A program made the position numbers and the translations under genes. 64,000 nucleotides of DNA from Granulicella sp. (GTDB lineage: Bacteria; Acidobacteriota; Terriglobia; Terriglobales; Acidobacteriaceae). Positions 36,082 through 45,068 of the stretch are shown here, piece by piece (the first letter of the stretch is position 1; every line of letters starts with the position of its first letter). Where the stretch lies: assembly GCA_025408425.1 (NCBI GenBank), contig JANXYX010000009.1, positions 28,531-92,530 of the forward strand. The letters are read 5' to 3'. The notes below the pieces were generated by a model. The model was not told the DNA's origin. It ran no database searches and saw nothing but the letters and a program-made list of their open reading frames with translations.

Positions 36082-36885
36082 TCATTTACTGAGCAAGGTG
36101 GACAAGTTCGATAGATCACTGTAGTGGAGAAGTAGTATCCCATTTGTAGAGGCAAGCTGTTCGGCGGCTGAGGTATATCTGTTGTTCGTAACTACTATTC
36201 CATAGCGTGCTTGCTCGTGCGCCCTTGCTGCAGCTGCTTCTTGAACAGATTTGTTACCCACCGGCCGTGAGTAGAGTTTGCATTGAATCACGACGCGTAC
36301 GTCCGCTTTTTCTGCCACTACATCGACACCTTGGTCGCGACTTTGCATGGTCACGCGTGCGTTCCAACCTGCTCGGCGAAGTTCCTCCGCGCAAAAGCTC
36401 TCAAATTCCGTCGGAGTCATGTCATCTGAGAATTCACGAAACGCTGGCTGATTTTGCATTGCGGCCTCAACCCGCGTCTCAATGAGATTTGCAACGATGG
36501 TGTGGTCACGATCAAGTGCCCTCCATTCATTTGGAGTAAGCGAAGGGCCAATGTGCTGGGCTATAAAATGACCCATTTCTTTTGCCCATTTCTCCATTTG
36601 TGGCTTTCCGTATGCGTCCTGCACTACAAGCTGGGCCCTTCTTCTTACCAAGGCGTTCATTTGCTGCTCGATTACGGTCTGTGCCTTATGGAGAAGAGTG
36701 CGTCGCGCATCGGCGCGTCGAAGGTTGCGTATGACTGGGTAAGCAAGTGCTGCGGCGCCGCACAAAAGGATACCAAGGATTATTTGTTGCAGATTTTGCA
36801 CAATAAGCCAGATAACACCAATGGATATCAATAGGCGAAGAGCTATTCCTGGGTCGATCAAGGGCTTTTGTTTGCGACGTACCAT
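36082..36885 (-). CDS. Mrr-like restriction endonuclease with membrane anchor
   Basis: 267 residues. Two hydrophobic helices at about residues 13-50 (LLISIGVIWLIV, IILGILLCGAAALAYPVI) precede a coiled-coil-like region. The C-terminal half is a PD-(D/E)xK domain: TPTEFESFCAEELRRAGWNARVTMQSRDQGVDVVAE then IQCKLYSRPVGNKSVQEAAAA. The catalytic D-(x)n-QxK set is visible (D of GVDVV, QCK). Mrr enzymes cut modified DNA; the membrane-tethered form is often seen near defence genes. Base composition is AT-richer than its neighbours, suggesting transfer. Confidence 0.85.
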   Translation of the reverse strand: MVRRKQKPLIDPGIALRLLISIGVIWLIVQNLQQIILGILLCGAAALAYPVIRNLRRADARRTLLHKAQTVIEQQMNALVRRRAQLVVQDAYGKPQMEKWAKEMGHFIAQHIGPSLTPNEWRALDRDHTIVANLIETRVEAAMQNQPAFREFSDDMTPTEFESFCAEELRRAGWNARVTMQSRDQGVDVVAEKADVRVVIQCKLYSRPVGNKSVQEAAAARAHEQARYGIVVTNNRYTSAAEQLASTNGILLLHYSDLSNLSTLLSK

Positions 36886-36997
36886 AAATGATTGTCTCGG
36901 CTCGAAAGTTATGCAAATACAGTATCTTTCACTGCGTTCAGGATGACGGCCTTAGACGCCATTTGCAATAGGGAGAGCGTTAGTTGGAAGGTTCGGC

Positions 36998-38002
36998 CTA
37001 GCGGTCGCGGGTGGTTACGAAGCCGGGGACCCATAGGAGGGCGCGTTTGGCTTCGGAGTCAGGCAGGTCGGTTAGGGAGAGGCGGGCAGCTTCGGCGTAG
37101 GCGCAGGCGGTGTCCATGGCGTAGTCGATGGAGCCGTGGCGGTGGAGGATTTCTAGGATTTGGGGATGGGAGACGGAGTCGAAGCTGCGGTCGGCGAGGA
37201 CGGTGCGGATGGCTTCGCGGTCGGCTCCTGTGCCGCGCTCGAGGGCGTGGATGACGGCGAGGGTGGCTTTGCCTTCGCGCAGGTCTGAGGCGACGGGCTT
37301 GCCGAGGACGTCTTCGGCGGCGGTGAGGTCGAGGACGTCGTCTACGATCTGGAAGGCGAGGCCGAGGTTGCGGCCGTATTCGCCTAGCTGGGCGTCGATC
37401 TCTTCGTGATCTCCGAAGCCGTGTTGGGGGGTGATGGCTGCTCCGAGCTGCATGGAGACTTTGAAGAGGCAGGCGGTCTTGCGGAAGATGAGGTCGAAGT
37501 ACTCTTCCTCGTTGATGAGGTGGCCGAGCTTCTGGATCTGGAGGAGTTCGCCTTCGACCATCTGCTGGGTGAGCGAGATGAGGAGGTCGAGGACGCGGAA
37601 GTTGCGCTCTTCGAGGGCGGCGGAGAAGGACTGCATGTAGAGCCAGTCGCCTGCGAGGACGCACTTGGAGTTGCCCCAGGTGGTGTTGGAGGAGGGGCGG
37701 CCGCGGCGGGTGTTGGCCTCGTCGATGATGTCGTCGTGGACGAGGGTGGCGGTGTGGAGCATCTCGACTACGGAGCCGAGGCGGATGCGGGACTGGCTGG
37801 TGCAGCCGAGGGCCTTGGCGGAGAGGAGGAGGAGGGTGGGGCGAATGCGCTTGCCGCCGCCGGACATCAAGTAGGTGGCTATGTCAGTGATGACGTCTAC
37901 GGGCGAGGCGGACTGGCTGGCGAACTCCTGCTCGATGGCAGCGAGGTCGTCGCGGAGGAGGTCGAAGACTTCTTTTGCGGTCGCTATGGAGATGGTACTC
38001 AC
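36998..38002 (-). CDS. Polyprenyl diphosphate synthase (trans-isoprenyl)
   Basis: 334 residues. Both aspartate-rich motifs are intact: LVHDDIIDEANTRRG (first) and QIVDDVLDLTAAED (second); GGGKRIRP gives the diphosphate-binding Lys/Arg. This is the octa-/heptaprenyl type (IspB/HepT) that makes the side chain of quinones. Chain length cannot be judged by eye. GTG start. Confidence 0.93.
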   Translation of the reverse strand: MSTISIATAKEVFDLLRDDLAAIEQEFASQSASPVDVITDIATYLMSGGGKRIRPTLLLLSAKALGCTSQSRIRLGSVVEMLHTATLVHDDIIDEANTRRGRPSSNTTWGNSKCVLAGDWLYMQSFSAALEERNFRVLDLLISLTQQMVEGELLQIQKLGHLINEEEYFDLIFRKTACLFKVSMQLGAAITPQHGFGDHEEIDAQLGEYGRNLGLAFQIVDDVLDLTAAEDVLGKPVASDLREGKATLAVIHALERGTGADREAIRTVLADRSFDSVSHPQILEILHRHGSIDYAMDTACAYAEAARLSLTDLPDSEAKRALLWVPGFVTTRDR

Positions 38003-38131
38003 TCGCTATTGAGAGTATCAGGATGTCCACCCAGAGGTGGACTTCACCAGAAAATGATAGGGAGAATTTTGATGGTGCAACGGCACCCAGCGGTCTGGAC
38101 CCGGGGCAGGCGTCCAGGCCGGTAGGGTGGC

Positions 38132-38632
38132 TTAGTTGGAGCGGAAGTTGGTGAACTGGAGTTCGACGCCGATGTCCTTGGCGCGAAGGAGGGCCATGAC
38201 ATCCTGGAGGACGTCGCGGTCTTTGCTGACGACGCGTACGGTGTCTCCCTGAATGCTGGCCTGGGCCTTCTTCTTGGAGTCCTTGATGGCGGCGACGATG
38301 ATCTTGGCCTTTTCGGAGGGGATGCCCTGAACGAGCTTGATCTTCTGGCGGACGGAAGAGTTGGATGCTGGCTCAATCTTCTCGAACTCGAGGTTTTTGA
38401 GGGAGACTCCGCGTTTGACCAGCTTCTGGGAGAGGATTTCCTTGACGGCTTCTAGTTTGTACTCGTCCTGCGAGGCAAGCTGAATGGTGTCGGTGCCCTC
38501 GAGCTCGATCCTGGACTTGGAGTCCTTGAGGTCGAAGCGGGCGTGGACCTCTTTTGATGCCTGGTCGATGGCGTTTTTGACTTCCTGAAGTTCTACTTTG
38601 CTGACTACGTCGAAGCTGTTATCGGATGCCAT
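38132..38632 (-). CDS. YajQ family cyclic di-GMP-binding protein
   Basis: 166 residues, full length. NSFDVVSKVELQEVKNAIDQASKE, DLKDSKSRIELEG and GDTVRVVSKDRDVLQDVMALLR are the family's conserved blocks. YajQ homologues bind nucleotides, and in Xanthomonas cyclic di-GMP. AAGGAA precedes the ATG. Confidence 0.95.
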   Translation of the reverse strand: MASDNSFDVVSKVELQEVKNAIDQASKEVHARFDLKDSKSRIELEGTDTIQLASQDEYKLEAVKEILSQKLVKRGVSLKNLEFEKIEPASNSSVRQKIKLVQGIPSEKAKIIVAAIKDSKKKAQASIQGDTVRVVSKDRDVLQDVMALLRAKDIGVELQFTNFRSN

Positions 38633-38674
38633 GTTGTTTTTCCTTCTGGTGTAACTCTGTCGATTTCTATTATG

Positions 38675-39523
38675 TCAGGCTGTGGCGGGAAAGAGGTGGT
38701 GGAAGTTCTGGGTGGTGATGGCGGCAAGCTCTGTGGGTGAGATGCCGCGGAGGTCGGCGAGGGCTGCCGCGGTATGGGTGACGAGGGCGGGCTCGTTGCG
38801 CTGGCCGCGGTGGGGGATGGGGGCGAGGAAGGGGGCGTCGGTTTCGACGAGGATGCGGGACGCAGGGGCCAGGATAGCGGCCTCGCGGATGGCGACTGAG
38901 CGAGGGTAGGTGAGGTTGCCGGCGAAGGAGAGGTGGAAGCCTGCGGCGATGGAGCGGTGAGCCTGATCGGTGTTGCCGGAGAAGCAGTGCATGATGCCAC
39001 CGAGGTTGTGCGGGATCCAGTGTTTGGCGATGAGATCGAGGAGGTCTTCCCAGGCGGCTTCAGGGCCTCCGAAGGGCTCGAACTTTTCTTTTGCGGCGGG
39101 GGTGGCGAGTTCGGAGGTACGACAGTGGATGAGGATGGGCTTGCGGGCGTCTGCTGCGATGGCCATCTGGGCTATGAAGGCGGCTTTCTGGACGTCGGGA
39201 AGGGGGTTGTCGACGTGGTAGTAGTCGAGGCCGATCTCGCCGATGGCGATGCACTTAAGGTCGGCTGCGAGGGTGGTGAGTTTGGCGAGGTTTTCCGGTG
39301 TGGCGCTGGCGGCTTCCTGGGGGTGTATGCCTGCGCTGGCGAAGATGCTGGTGTGTTTGTGCGCGATGTCGAGTGCGCGGTGCATGGTTTCGGGGCCGTC
39401 GCCGATGCCGATGGCGAGGATGGTATGGACGCCGGCTGCGTGGGCGCGGGTGAGGACGGCTTCGAGGTCGCCGGGAGTCTCGGTGAAGAAGTCGAGATGG
39501 GCGTGGGAGTCGATGAGGGACAT
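38675..39523 (-). CDS. tatD: TatD family 3'-5' deoxyribonuclease
   Basis: 282 residues. Metal ligands in DSHAHLDF, EIGLDYYHVDNP, PILIHCR, HCFSG and ETDAPFLAP mark the TatD hydrolase barrel. It acts on DNA ends or as a nuclease in repair. TAGTCC lies six bases before the ATG, a weak match to the leaderless pattern. Confidence 0.93.
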   Translation of the reverse strand: MSLIDSHAHLDFFTETPGDLEAVLTRAHAAGVHTILAIGIGDGPETMHRALDIAHKHTSIFASAGIHPQEAASATPENLAKLTTLAADLKCIAIGEIGLDYYHVDNPLPDVQKAAFIAQMAIAADARKPILIHCRTSELATPAAKEKFEPFGGPEAAWEDLLDLIAKHWIPHNLGGIMHCFSGNTDQAHRSIAAGFHLSFAGNLTYPRSVAIREAAILAPASRILVETDAPFLAPIPHRGQRNEPALVTHTAAALADLRGISPTELAAITTQNFHHLFPATA

Positions 39524-39582
39524 GATTGTGGACTAAGGATATTGCATGATTGCTTTGTGAGGTGTTTCAGGTGTGTAAAGCG

Positions 39583-39638
39583 GTACGGCCTCCTAACCTA
39601 CGCCCTGTGGTGACTGAGCGTTAGTTAGGAGGCCGTAC
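39583..39638 (-). terminator. Strong inverted repeat after the sugar dehydrogenase
   Basis: GTACGGCCTCCTAAC (39583-39597) pairs perfectly with GTTAGGAGGCCGTAC (39624-39638). It lies 28 bases past the stop of the minus-strand dehydrogenase. No T-run. Confidence 0.55.
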
Positions 39639-39666
39639 TGGGCATTGCTGCGGTGGATGGAGCGAA

Positions 39667-41337
39667 CTACTTGCCGGTGTAGGATACGCGCCAGATGGAC
39701 TCTGATCCGTCGTCGGTGACGAGGAGGGATCCGTCGGGGGCGGTGGTTACGCCGACGGGGCGTCCCCAGACGCTGGCGTCGTCGACTACGAATCCGGTGA
39801 GGAAGTCTTCGTAGCCGCCGGCTGCATGTCCGGTTTGATGGAGGGGAATTCGAATGACCTCGTAGCCTGCGCGGGGGTTGCGGTTCCAGGAGCCGTGTTC
39901 TGCGGCGAAGATGTCGCCCTTGTATTCGGCGGGGAACTGGTTGCCGGAGTAGAAGGTCATCTGAAGCGAGGCGTTGTGCGGCTGCAGGAGGACGTCGGGG
40001 ACGATGACCTTGCCCTTCAGTTCGGGGTGCTTGCCGAGGTGGCGTGGGTCCTGATGGCTGCCGGTGTACCACCAGGGCCAGCCGTAGAAGCCGCCGGGCT
40101 GGACGTGGGTGATGTAGTCGGGGACGAGGTTGTTGCCGAGGCCGTCGCGCTCGTTGACGGAGCACCAGAGCTCGCCGGTGATGGGATTGACGGCGAGGCC
40201 TACGGGGTTGCGGATTCCGGCGGCGTAGATGTGCATGCCGGTGCCATCGGGGTTGAAGGCGAGGATGTTAGCGCGGTTCTTTTCTTCGGGAGTGGTGTCG
40301 GGGTCATCGACGTTGGAGCGGGAGCCTACGGAGACGAACATGATCTTGCCGTCGAGCGAGAACTGGACGTCGCGGGTGGTGTGGCCGGTGCCTCCGGGGA
40401 TATCGGCGATGTGCTGGGGCTTGCCGGTCGCGACCATGTCGCCGTTATGGTAGGGGAAGCGTACGACGGAGTTCAGATTGCCGACGTAAACCCACTGGGG
40501 ATTGGGGCCGAGGGGATAGAAGGTGATGCCGAAGGGGCCGTTGAGACCGGTGGCGAAGGTTTCAACTTTTTCTGGTTTGCCGTCTTTGGTGATGCCACGG
40601 AAGACCTTGATGTTGCCGGCCTCGGTCTCGGCGAGGAACATGTCTCCGTTTGGTGCAGTGCGGATGAGTCGCGGGTTGTGGAGGCCTTCGGCGTAGAGGC
40701 CGACGGCGAAGCCCTTGGGTGCCTGGGGCCATGCGTTTGCAGGGCGCGGAACGACTCTAGGGCCGTTGCTGGAAGAGGTGGCTGGGGCTGGCTCTGGGAG
40801 GTCTGAGGCTTTGATCCAACGGGAGAGGCCGGGCTTCTCGTATCGATAGTCGGTGAAGGGCGCGGGGGGTGGTGGTGCGGTCGATATGGAGGTGGCTGCG
40901 GGAGCGGCGATGACGGCTTTGCTGGGCTGCGGGGCGGCGTTGGGCAGGGACTTGAGATAGGTGACTACCTGCCAGCGCTGCTGCTCGGGCAAGCTGCTCG
41001 CAGAGGGCATGCCGTTACCGAGGTCGCCCTGAGTGATGTACCAGAAGATGGAGCCATCCGGGGCGGCCTGGGTTGGGCCCACGCGAAGGGCTGGAATGTT
41101 GCCGGCTCCCTGGGCGTTGGCGCCGTGACAGGCGAGGCACTTCTGCTCATAGACGGCTCTGCCTACGGTGGCCGCAGCGACCTGTCCGGCGTAGGGGTTG
41201 GTGTCTTGCTGGGTTGAGGCCGGAGCTTTATGGAAGGGAGCTGTCTGGGCTTGCAGGGAGGAACCGAAAGCGCCTGCAGATAGTGCGATGACGGTGAGTG
41301 GAGCGCCCAGAATTGTAAAAGGCCTGACAATCTTCAT
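39667..41337 (-). CDS. Cytochrome c / sorbosone dehydrogenase-like PQQ sugar dehydrogenase
   Basis: 556 residues from ATG 41337, with GGAG upstream; an earlier start adds 10 residues ahead of the signal. A Sec signal (PFTILGAPLTVIALSAGAFG) is followed by a cytochrome c domain with one haem site (C67-LA-C70-H71; Met in LGNGMPSAS). From about residue 190 there is a six-blade propeller like L-sorbosone/glucose dehydrogenase (GDMFLAETEAGNIKVF, GRGTGHTTRDVQFS-like, GIRNPVGLAVNPITGELW). It probably oxidises a sugar or aldose in the periplasm and passes electrons through its own haem. Confidence 0.88.
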   Translation of the reverse strand: MKIVRPFTILGAPLTVIALSAGAFGSSLQAQTAPFHKAPASTQQDTNPYAGQVAAATVGRAVYEQKCLACHGANAQGAGNIPALRVGPTQAAPDGSIFWYITQGDLGNGMPSASSLPEQQRWQVVTYLKSLPNAAPQPSKAVIAAPAATSISTAPPPPAPFTDYRYEKPGLSRWIKASDLPEPAPATSSSNGPRVVPRPANAWPQAPKGFAVGLYAEGLHNPRLIRTAPNGDMFLAETEAGNIKVFRGITKDGKPEKVETFATGLNGPFGITFYPLGPNPQWVYVGNLNSVVRFPYHNGDMVATGKPQHIADIPGGTGHTTRDVQFSLDGKIMFVSVGSRSNVDDPDTTPEEKNRANILAFNPDGTGMHIYAAGIRNPVGLAVNPITGELWCSVNERDGLGNNLVPDYITHVQPGGFYGWPWWYTGSHQDPRHLGKHPELKGKVIVPDVLLQPHNASLQMTFYSGNQFPAEYKGDIFAAEHGSWNRNPRAGYEVIRIPLHQTGHAAGGYEDFLTGFVVDDASVWGRPVGVTTAPDGSLLVTDDGSESIWRVSYTGK

Positions 41338-41577
41338 GATGATGTCTCCGTTTTTTTTTGGTGCCAAGTCGGTGGTCTGTTCTTCTTCTGTGGCAGCGGA
41401 TTTTTTTTGCAGTTCGCGAGCGAGGGTACTTCGAGGCGGCCGTCGATATTGGTTGTACCGGCATCAACTAGAGTATGCGAAAGTTCCGTTGAGGCGGTCG
41501 GATGAAGTTTAGCCAAATTATTGACGATTGGGCAATTCGGCGGATTGTCTGAGAGGACTAAGGTAGGTCCAATCGGT

Positions 41578-41583
41578 TAGGAT
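41578..41583 (+). promoter_or_regulatory. Putative -10 (TAGGAT) for a leaderless start
   Basis: TAGGAT, GTCGGC, then the ATG of the cupin at 41590. No Shine-Dalgarno is seen. Confidence 0.45.
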
Positions 41584-41589
41584 GTCGGC

Positions 41590-42039
41590 ATGAAAAATCT
41601 TAATCGACGTGATCTTTGTGTGGCCCTGTCGGCGTTTGCGGCATTGGGCAGTGTGACGGCGGAGGCGCAGGGAAGTGCGACAGGGCTCTCGCAGTCGAAG
41701 GTGTTTGCGTTTGACGAACTGCCGGTGAAGCCTTCGGCGAATGGCGGGGCCAGCCGTGCAGTAATGCAGGGAACGCTGCCTACGGGGGAGTTTGTAGAGG
41801 TGCATGAGACGATGCTGCCTGCTGGCCAGATGCCGCATCCTCCGCACCGTCATCGGCACTCGGAGTTTCTGCTGATCCGCGAGGGGAAGTTGGAGTATCT
41901 AAGCGACGACAAGAGAGAAATGGTAGGTCCAGGCGGCGTGGTGTTCACCGCGTCGATGGTGTTGCATGGGCTGAAGAACGTGGGGGATACGCCGGCAAAC
42001 TATTTTGTGGTCGCGGTCGGGGTGCAGAAAGAGAGCTGA
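41590..42039 (+). CDS. Exported cupin protein (first of a pair)
   Basis: 149 residues. The [22 protein letters not shown] start is a twin-arginine-like signal. A single cupin barrel follows with metal ligands in [16 protein letters not shown] (His/His/Glu) and a later His in SMVLHGLKN. The function could be an isomerase, dioxygenase or sensor. It is followed 4 bases later by a paralogue. Confidence 0.85.
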   Translation: MKNLNRRDLCVALSAFAALGSVTAEAQGSATGLSQSKVFAFDELPVKPSANGGASRAVMQGTLPTGEFVEVHETMLPAGQMPHPPHRHRHSEFLLIREGKLEYLSDDKREMVGPGGVVFTASMVLHGLKNVGDTPANYFVVAVGVQKES

Positions 42040-42043
42040 GGGG

Positions 42044-42514
42044 ATGAGGGAGCTAAATCGCCGTGAGCTGTTTGGTGCTATGGCCGGAGTTGCTGCGGTG
42101 GGCGGCGTGAGGGCTGCGGCTCAAACGGAGGCTGCGAAGGGCGGTGCCGTACTCTCGATCTCGAAGGTATTTCCTTTTGAGGGGATGCCGGTGAAGAAGA
42201 TGGCGAACGGTGGCGAATCGCGCGATGTGGTGCGGGGTTCGCTGACTACGGGCGAGGCGGTGGCCGTGCATGCGTCCATGCAGTTGGCGGGTGCAGTGCC
42301 GAATCCGGCACATGCGATTGAGCACTCGGAGATCATGATGGTGGAGGAGGGCACGCTGGAGGTGACGTTTAACGGTAAGTCGCAGCGGGTAGTGCCGGGT
42401 GGGGTGTTTTATGTGGCTTATGGAACCGTGCACCAGGTGAGAAACGTGGGGGATGGGCCGGTGAAGTATGTGATTGTGGCGATTGGTGGGGAAGTGAAGA
42501 AGTGGGTGGGGTAG
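42044..42514 (+). CDS. Exported cupin protein (second of a pair)
   Basis: 156 residues. NRRELFGAMAGVAAVGGVRAAAQ is a twin-arginine signal. Cupin motif is weaker than in its neighbour: PAHAIEHSEIMMVEEG keeps two His and Glu, and VHQVRNVGDGPVKY the second motif. ATG 42044 is chosen for the signal and GGGG upstream; a longer frame from 42005 overlaps the first cupin. Tandem duplication is evident from the shared order (KVFPFEGMPVKKMANGG versus [17 protein letters not shown]). Confidence 0.83.
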   Translation: MRELNRRELFGAMAGVAAVGGVRAAAQTEAAKGGAVLSISKVFPFEGMPVKKMANGGESRDVVRGSLTTGEAVAVHASMQLAGAVPNPAHAIEHSEIMMVEEGTLEVTFNGKSQRVVPGGVFYVAYGTVHQVRNVGDGPVKYVIVAIGGEVKKWVG

Positions 42515-42543
42515 GGACTAAAGTTGCTGGTTCGCTGAGCGAA

Positions 42544-42585
42544 TGCCCACCTTAGGCGCGATGAAACTGCGCCGAAGATGGGGCA
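42544..42585. repeat. Hairpin repeat, copy A
   Basis: TGCCCA...CTT..GGCGC, loop GATGAAACT (42560-42568), GCGCC..AAG..TGGGGCA. Then CACCCGG. The loop and ends match copy B at 44989, but the inner stem differs and is still fully paired. Confidence 0.7.
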
Positions 42586-42609
42586 CCCGGTTGTGTGGTT
42601 GGGCAGGCG

Positions 42610-44847
42610 TTAGCGAAGGCGGGAGCCCAGGGCTATGTCTTCGGCGAAGGTGGCCAGGATGGGCTTGCCGTGGTCATCGTGGGAGGCGGCGAGGAGCATG
42701 CCGTGGGACTCGAGGCCGCGCATCTTACGGGGTGCGAGGTTGGCGATGACTACGATCTTTCGACCGATGAGCTCTTCGGGGGTGTACCACTCGGCGATGC
42801 CGGAGAGGATCTGGCGCTTTTCGTAGCCGAGATCGACTTCGAGGCGGAGGAGCTTGTCGGCCTTGGGGATGCGCTCGGCGACGATGATCCGGGCGACGCG
42901 GAGGTCGATTTTGACGAAGTCGTCGATGGCGATGGTGGGGGTGTCGGGCGTTGCTGGTGCGGCAGCCTGAGCTGGGATGGGTTGCGGGTGATGAGCGCTA
43001 ATCGGGTGGATGGATTGGGCTATGGGATTGAGCGCCGGTGTGGCGGAGAGCGAGGAGATGGGCGCCTCGCGGAAGGCACTGGGCTTTAAGACAGCAGCGT
43101 CGTGGTCGGAGTTGACGTGGGGGAGGTCGACGGGCTGGTCTGGCTTCTGGGGTGCGGTGGGTTGTTCCATGTCGTTCATGATTTGGATGAGTTCCTTGGG
43201 TGCTCGGGGGAAGATGGGGGCTAGTGGGCCTAGCTTGGTGCCGGATTTTAGGCCGCCCCATTGGAGGTCTTTTAGTTCGCCTTTGCTGGCGGCTTCTTCG
43301 ATCGAGCCTAGGCCTAGTTGGGCCCAGACTTTGGCGGTGGCGTAGGGCATCACTGGGTACAGTAGGGCGGTGATGATGCGGATCATGCGAGCGACTGATC
43401 CCAAGATAAATTCGGCCTTGTGTTGATCAATCGGATCGGGTGATGAAACAAGCTTCCATGGTGTGTACTGCGTCATGTAGCCATCGGCCATCGCTATGAG
43501 TGACAAAATCTTTGACAGCGCAGCAGCAAACGATAACTTCTCAAGCTCAAATTCAGTCTCTTGAATGGTTTGAGCGATGACACTGTATGAAAGCACATCA
43601 TTGGCCATGAAGTTTGGATCAAGAGCCGCGATTTTGTCTTCAGTAATAAGACCGCCACGCTTTGTAATCATCGAAAGCGTGCGGCTGACTAGGTTGCCGT
43701 AGCCGTTGGCTAGATCGCTGTTGTAGCGCTGGACGAGGGCGTCGAAGGAGAAGCTGCCGTCTTGTCCGAAGGGGATTTCGCGGAGGAGGAAGTAGCGGAG
43801 GACGTCGGAGGCGAAGAGGTCTTGTTGGTGCTTCCAGTACTCGTCGCTGAGGACTGCGCCGGGGAGGTCTACGGGTTTGGGTTTGAGGGTGGCGAAGGCG
43901 TCGAGGATGGTTTCGGTACGGACGATGTTACCGCGGGATTTTGACATCTTCGAGTCTTCGAAGAGGAGCCAGCCGTGGGCGGTGATGGCCTTCGGGAGGG
44001 GCAGGTTGGCCGCCATGAGGAAGGCGGGCCAGTAGACGCAGTGGAAGCGGATGATCTCTTTGCCGACGAGGTGGAGGTCGGCGGGCCAGTACTTTTCGAA
44101 GCGGGCGATGTCGGCGGGGTCGTCGGAGCCGTAGCCGAGGGCGGTCATGTAGTTGGCGAGAGCGTCGAGCCAGACGTAGATAACGTGGGATTCGTCGCCG
44201 GGGACGGGGATGCCCCACTTGAAGCTGGTGCGGGAGATGGAGAGGTCTTTGAGGCCGCCTTTGACGAAGGAGAGAACTTCGTTGCGGCGGGAGTCGGGCT
44301 GGATGTTGAGTTGGCCGGACTCGATGAGTTGGGCGATGCGGTCGCCGTACTCGGAGAGCTTGAAGTAGTAATTGGATTCGCTGACGGTTTCGGTGACGTT
44401 GCCGCAGTCTGGACAGACGACTCCGGGAGGGCCGTCGACGTAGGCCTCGTCGGAGATGCAGTACTGGCCGGTGTAGGTGTCGAGGTAGATGGCGCCGTTG
44501 GCCTGGAGGGTGGTGAAGAGCTTCTGGACGCCGCGTTTGTGGCGGGCGTCGGTGGTGCGGATGAAGTCGTTGTTGGTGATGCCCATGCGCTTCCAGAGGT
44601 TTTCAAAGGAGGCGGAGACCTGGTCGGCGAACTGCTGGGGCGGGATGCCAGCGGCGGCGGCGGAGCGCTCGATCTTTTGACCGTGCTCGTCGGTTCCGGT
44701 GAGGAAGAAGGTGTCGTCGCCGAGGAGGCGGTGGCGGCGTGCGATGACGTCGGCCGCAATGGTGGTATAGGCGTGGCCGATGTGGGGGCGCGCGTTGACG
44801 TAGTAGATCGGGGTGGTGAGGTAGAACTTTTTCTGTGTCTCAGACAT
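42610..44847 (-). CDS. metG: Methionyl-tRNA synthetase with C-terminal tRNA-binding domain
   Basis: 745 residues. Class I core: HIGH in RPHIGHAYTT, zinc cysteines in VCPDCGN, KMSKS in DSKMSKSRGNIV. A Pro-rich linker (about 590-650) leads to a Trbp111/EMAP-type C-terminal domain (KIDLRVARIIVAERIPKADKLL). The region 43400-43690 (about residues 385-480) uses A/T-ended codons, unlike the C-rich flanks, as though replaced by recombination. ATG 44847 is the likely start; TTG 44859 is an alternative. Confidence 0.95.
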   Translation of the reverse strand: MSETQKKFYLTTPIYYVNARPHIGHAYTTIAADVIARRHRLLGDDTFFLTGTDEHGQKIERSAAAAGIPPQQFADQVSASFENLWKRMGITNNDFIRTTDARHKRGVQKLFTTLQANGAIYLDTYTGQYCISDEAYVDGPPGVVCPDCGNVTETVSESNYYFKLSEYGDRIAQLIESGQLNIQPDSRRNEVLSFVKGGLKDLSISRTSFKWGIPVPGDESHVIYVWLDALANYMTALGYGSDDPADIARFEKYWPADLHLVGKEIIRFHCVYWPAFLMAANLPLPKAITAHGWLLFEDSKMSKSRGNIVRTETILDAFATLKPKPVDLPGAVLSDEYWKHQQDLFASDVLRYFLLREIPFGQDGSFSFDALVQRYNSDLANGYGNLVSRTLSMITKRGGLITEDKIAALDPNFMANDVLSYSVIAQTIQETEFELEKLSFAAALSKILSLIAMADGYMTQYTPWKLVSSPDPIDQHKAEFILGSVARMIRIITALLYPVMPYATAKVWAQLGLGSIEEAASKGELKDLQWGGLKSGTKLGPLAPIFPRAPKELIQIMNDMEQPTAPQKPDQPVDLPHVNSDHDAAVLKPSAFREAPISSLSATPALNPIAQSIHPISAHHPQPIPAQAAAPATPDTPTIAIDDFVKIDLRVARIIVAERIPKADKLLRLEVDLGYEKRQILSGIAEWYTPEELIGRKIVVIANLAPRKMRGLESHGMLLAASHDDHGKPILATFAEDIALGSRLR

Positions 44848-44988
44848 GATGGGGGCCAAAGGTCAGTTTAGCAGGGAGGGTGATGGTTGCCGTAGGGGAA
44901 GTGTGGAGTTGGGGAGGTGGATGGCGGATGCGGGGTCACGATGAGAATTTTGTGAGGGAGTCGAGGAAGGCGGTCGTGCTTTGCCCGA

Positions 44989-45024
44989 TGCCCACTCATG
45001 CGATGAGGCTGCATGAATGGGGCA
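44989..45024. repeat. Hairpin repeat, copy B
   Basis: TGCCCA, TCATGC, loop GATGAGGCT (45002-45010), GCATGA, TGGGGCA then CACCCGG. It shares ends and loop with copy A, with a different but perfectly paired inner stem. No gene in this 200-base spacer. Confidence 0.7.
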
Positions 45025-45068
45025 CCCGGCTGAGTGATGGATTGCTGAAAGGGGATTGCGCTGGCTGG

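Noticed and set aside
36892..37254. 120-codon Arg/Gly-rich frame
   Set aside because: Pure low-complexity product antisense to the polyprenyl synthase end.
37406..38125. 239-codon frame opposite the polyprenyl synthase
   Set aside because: Gly/Glu/Val-rich shadow of a real gene.
43975..44871. 298-codon frame opposite metG
   Set aside because: Antisense shadow; composition follows metG codons.
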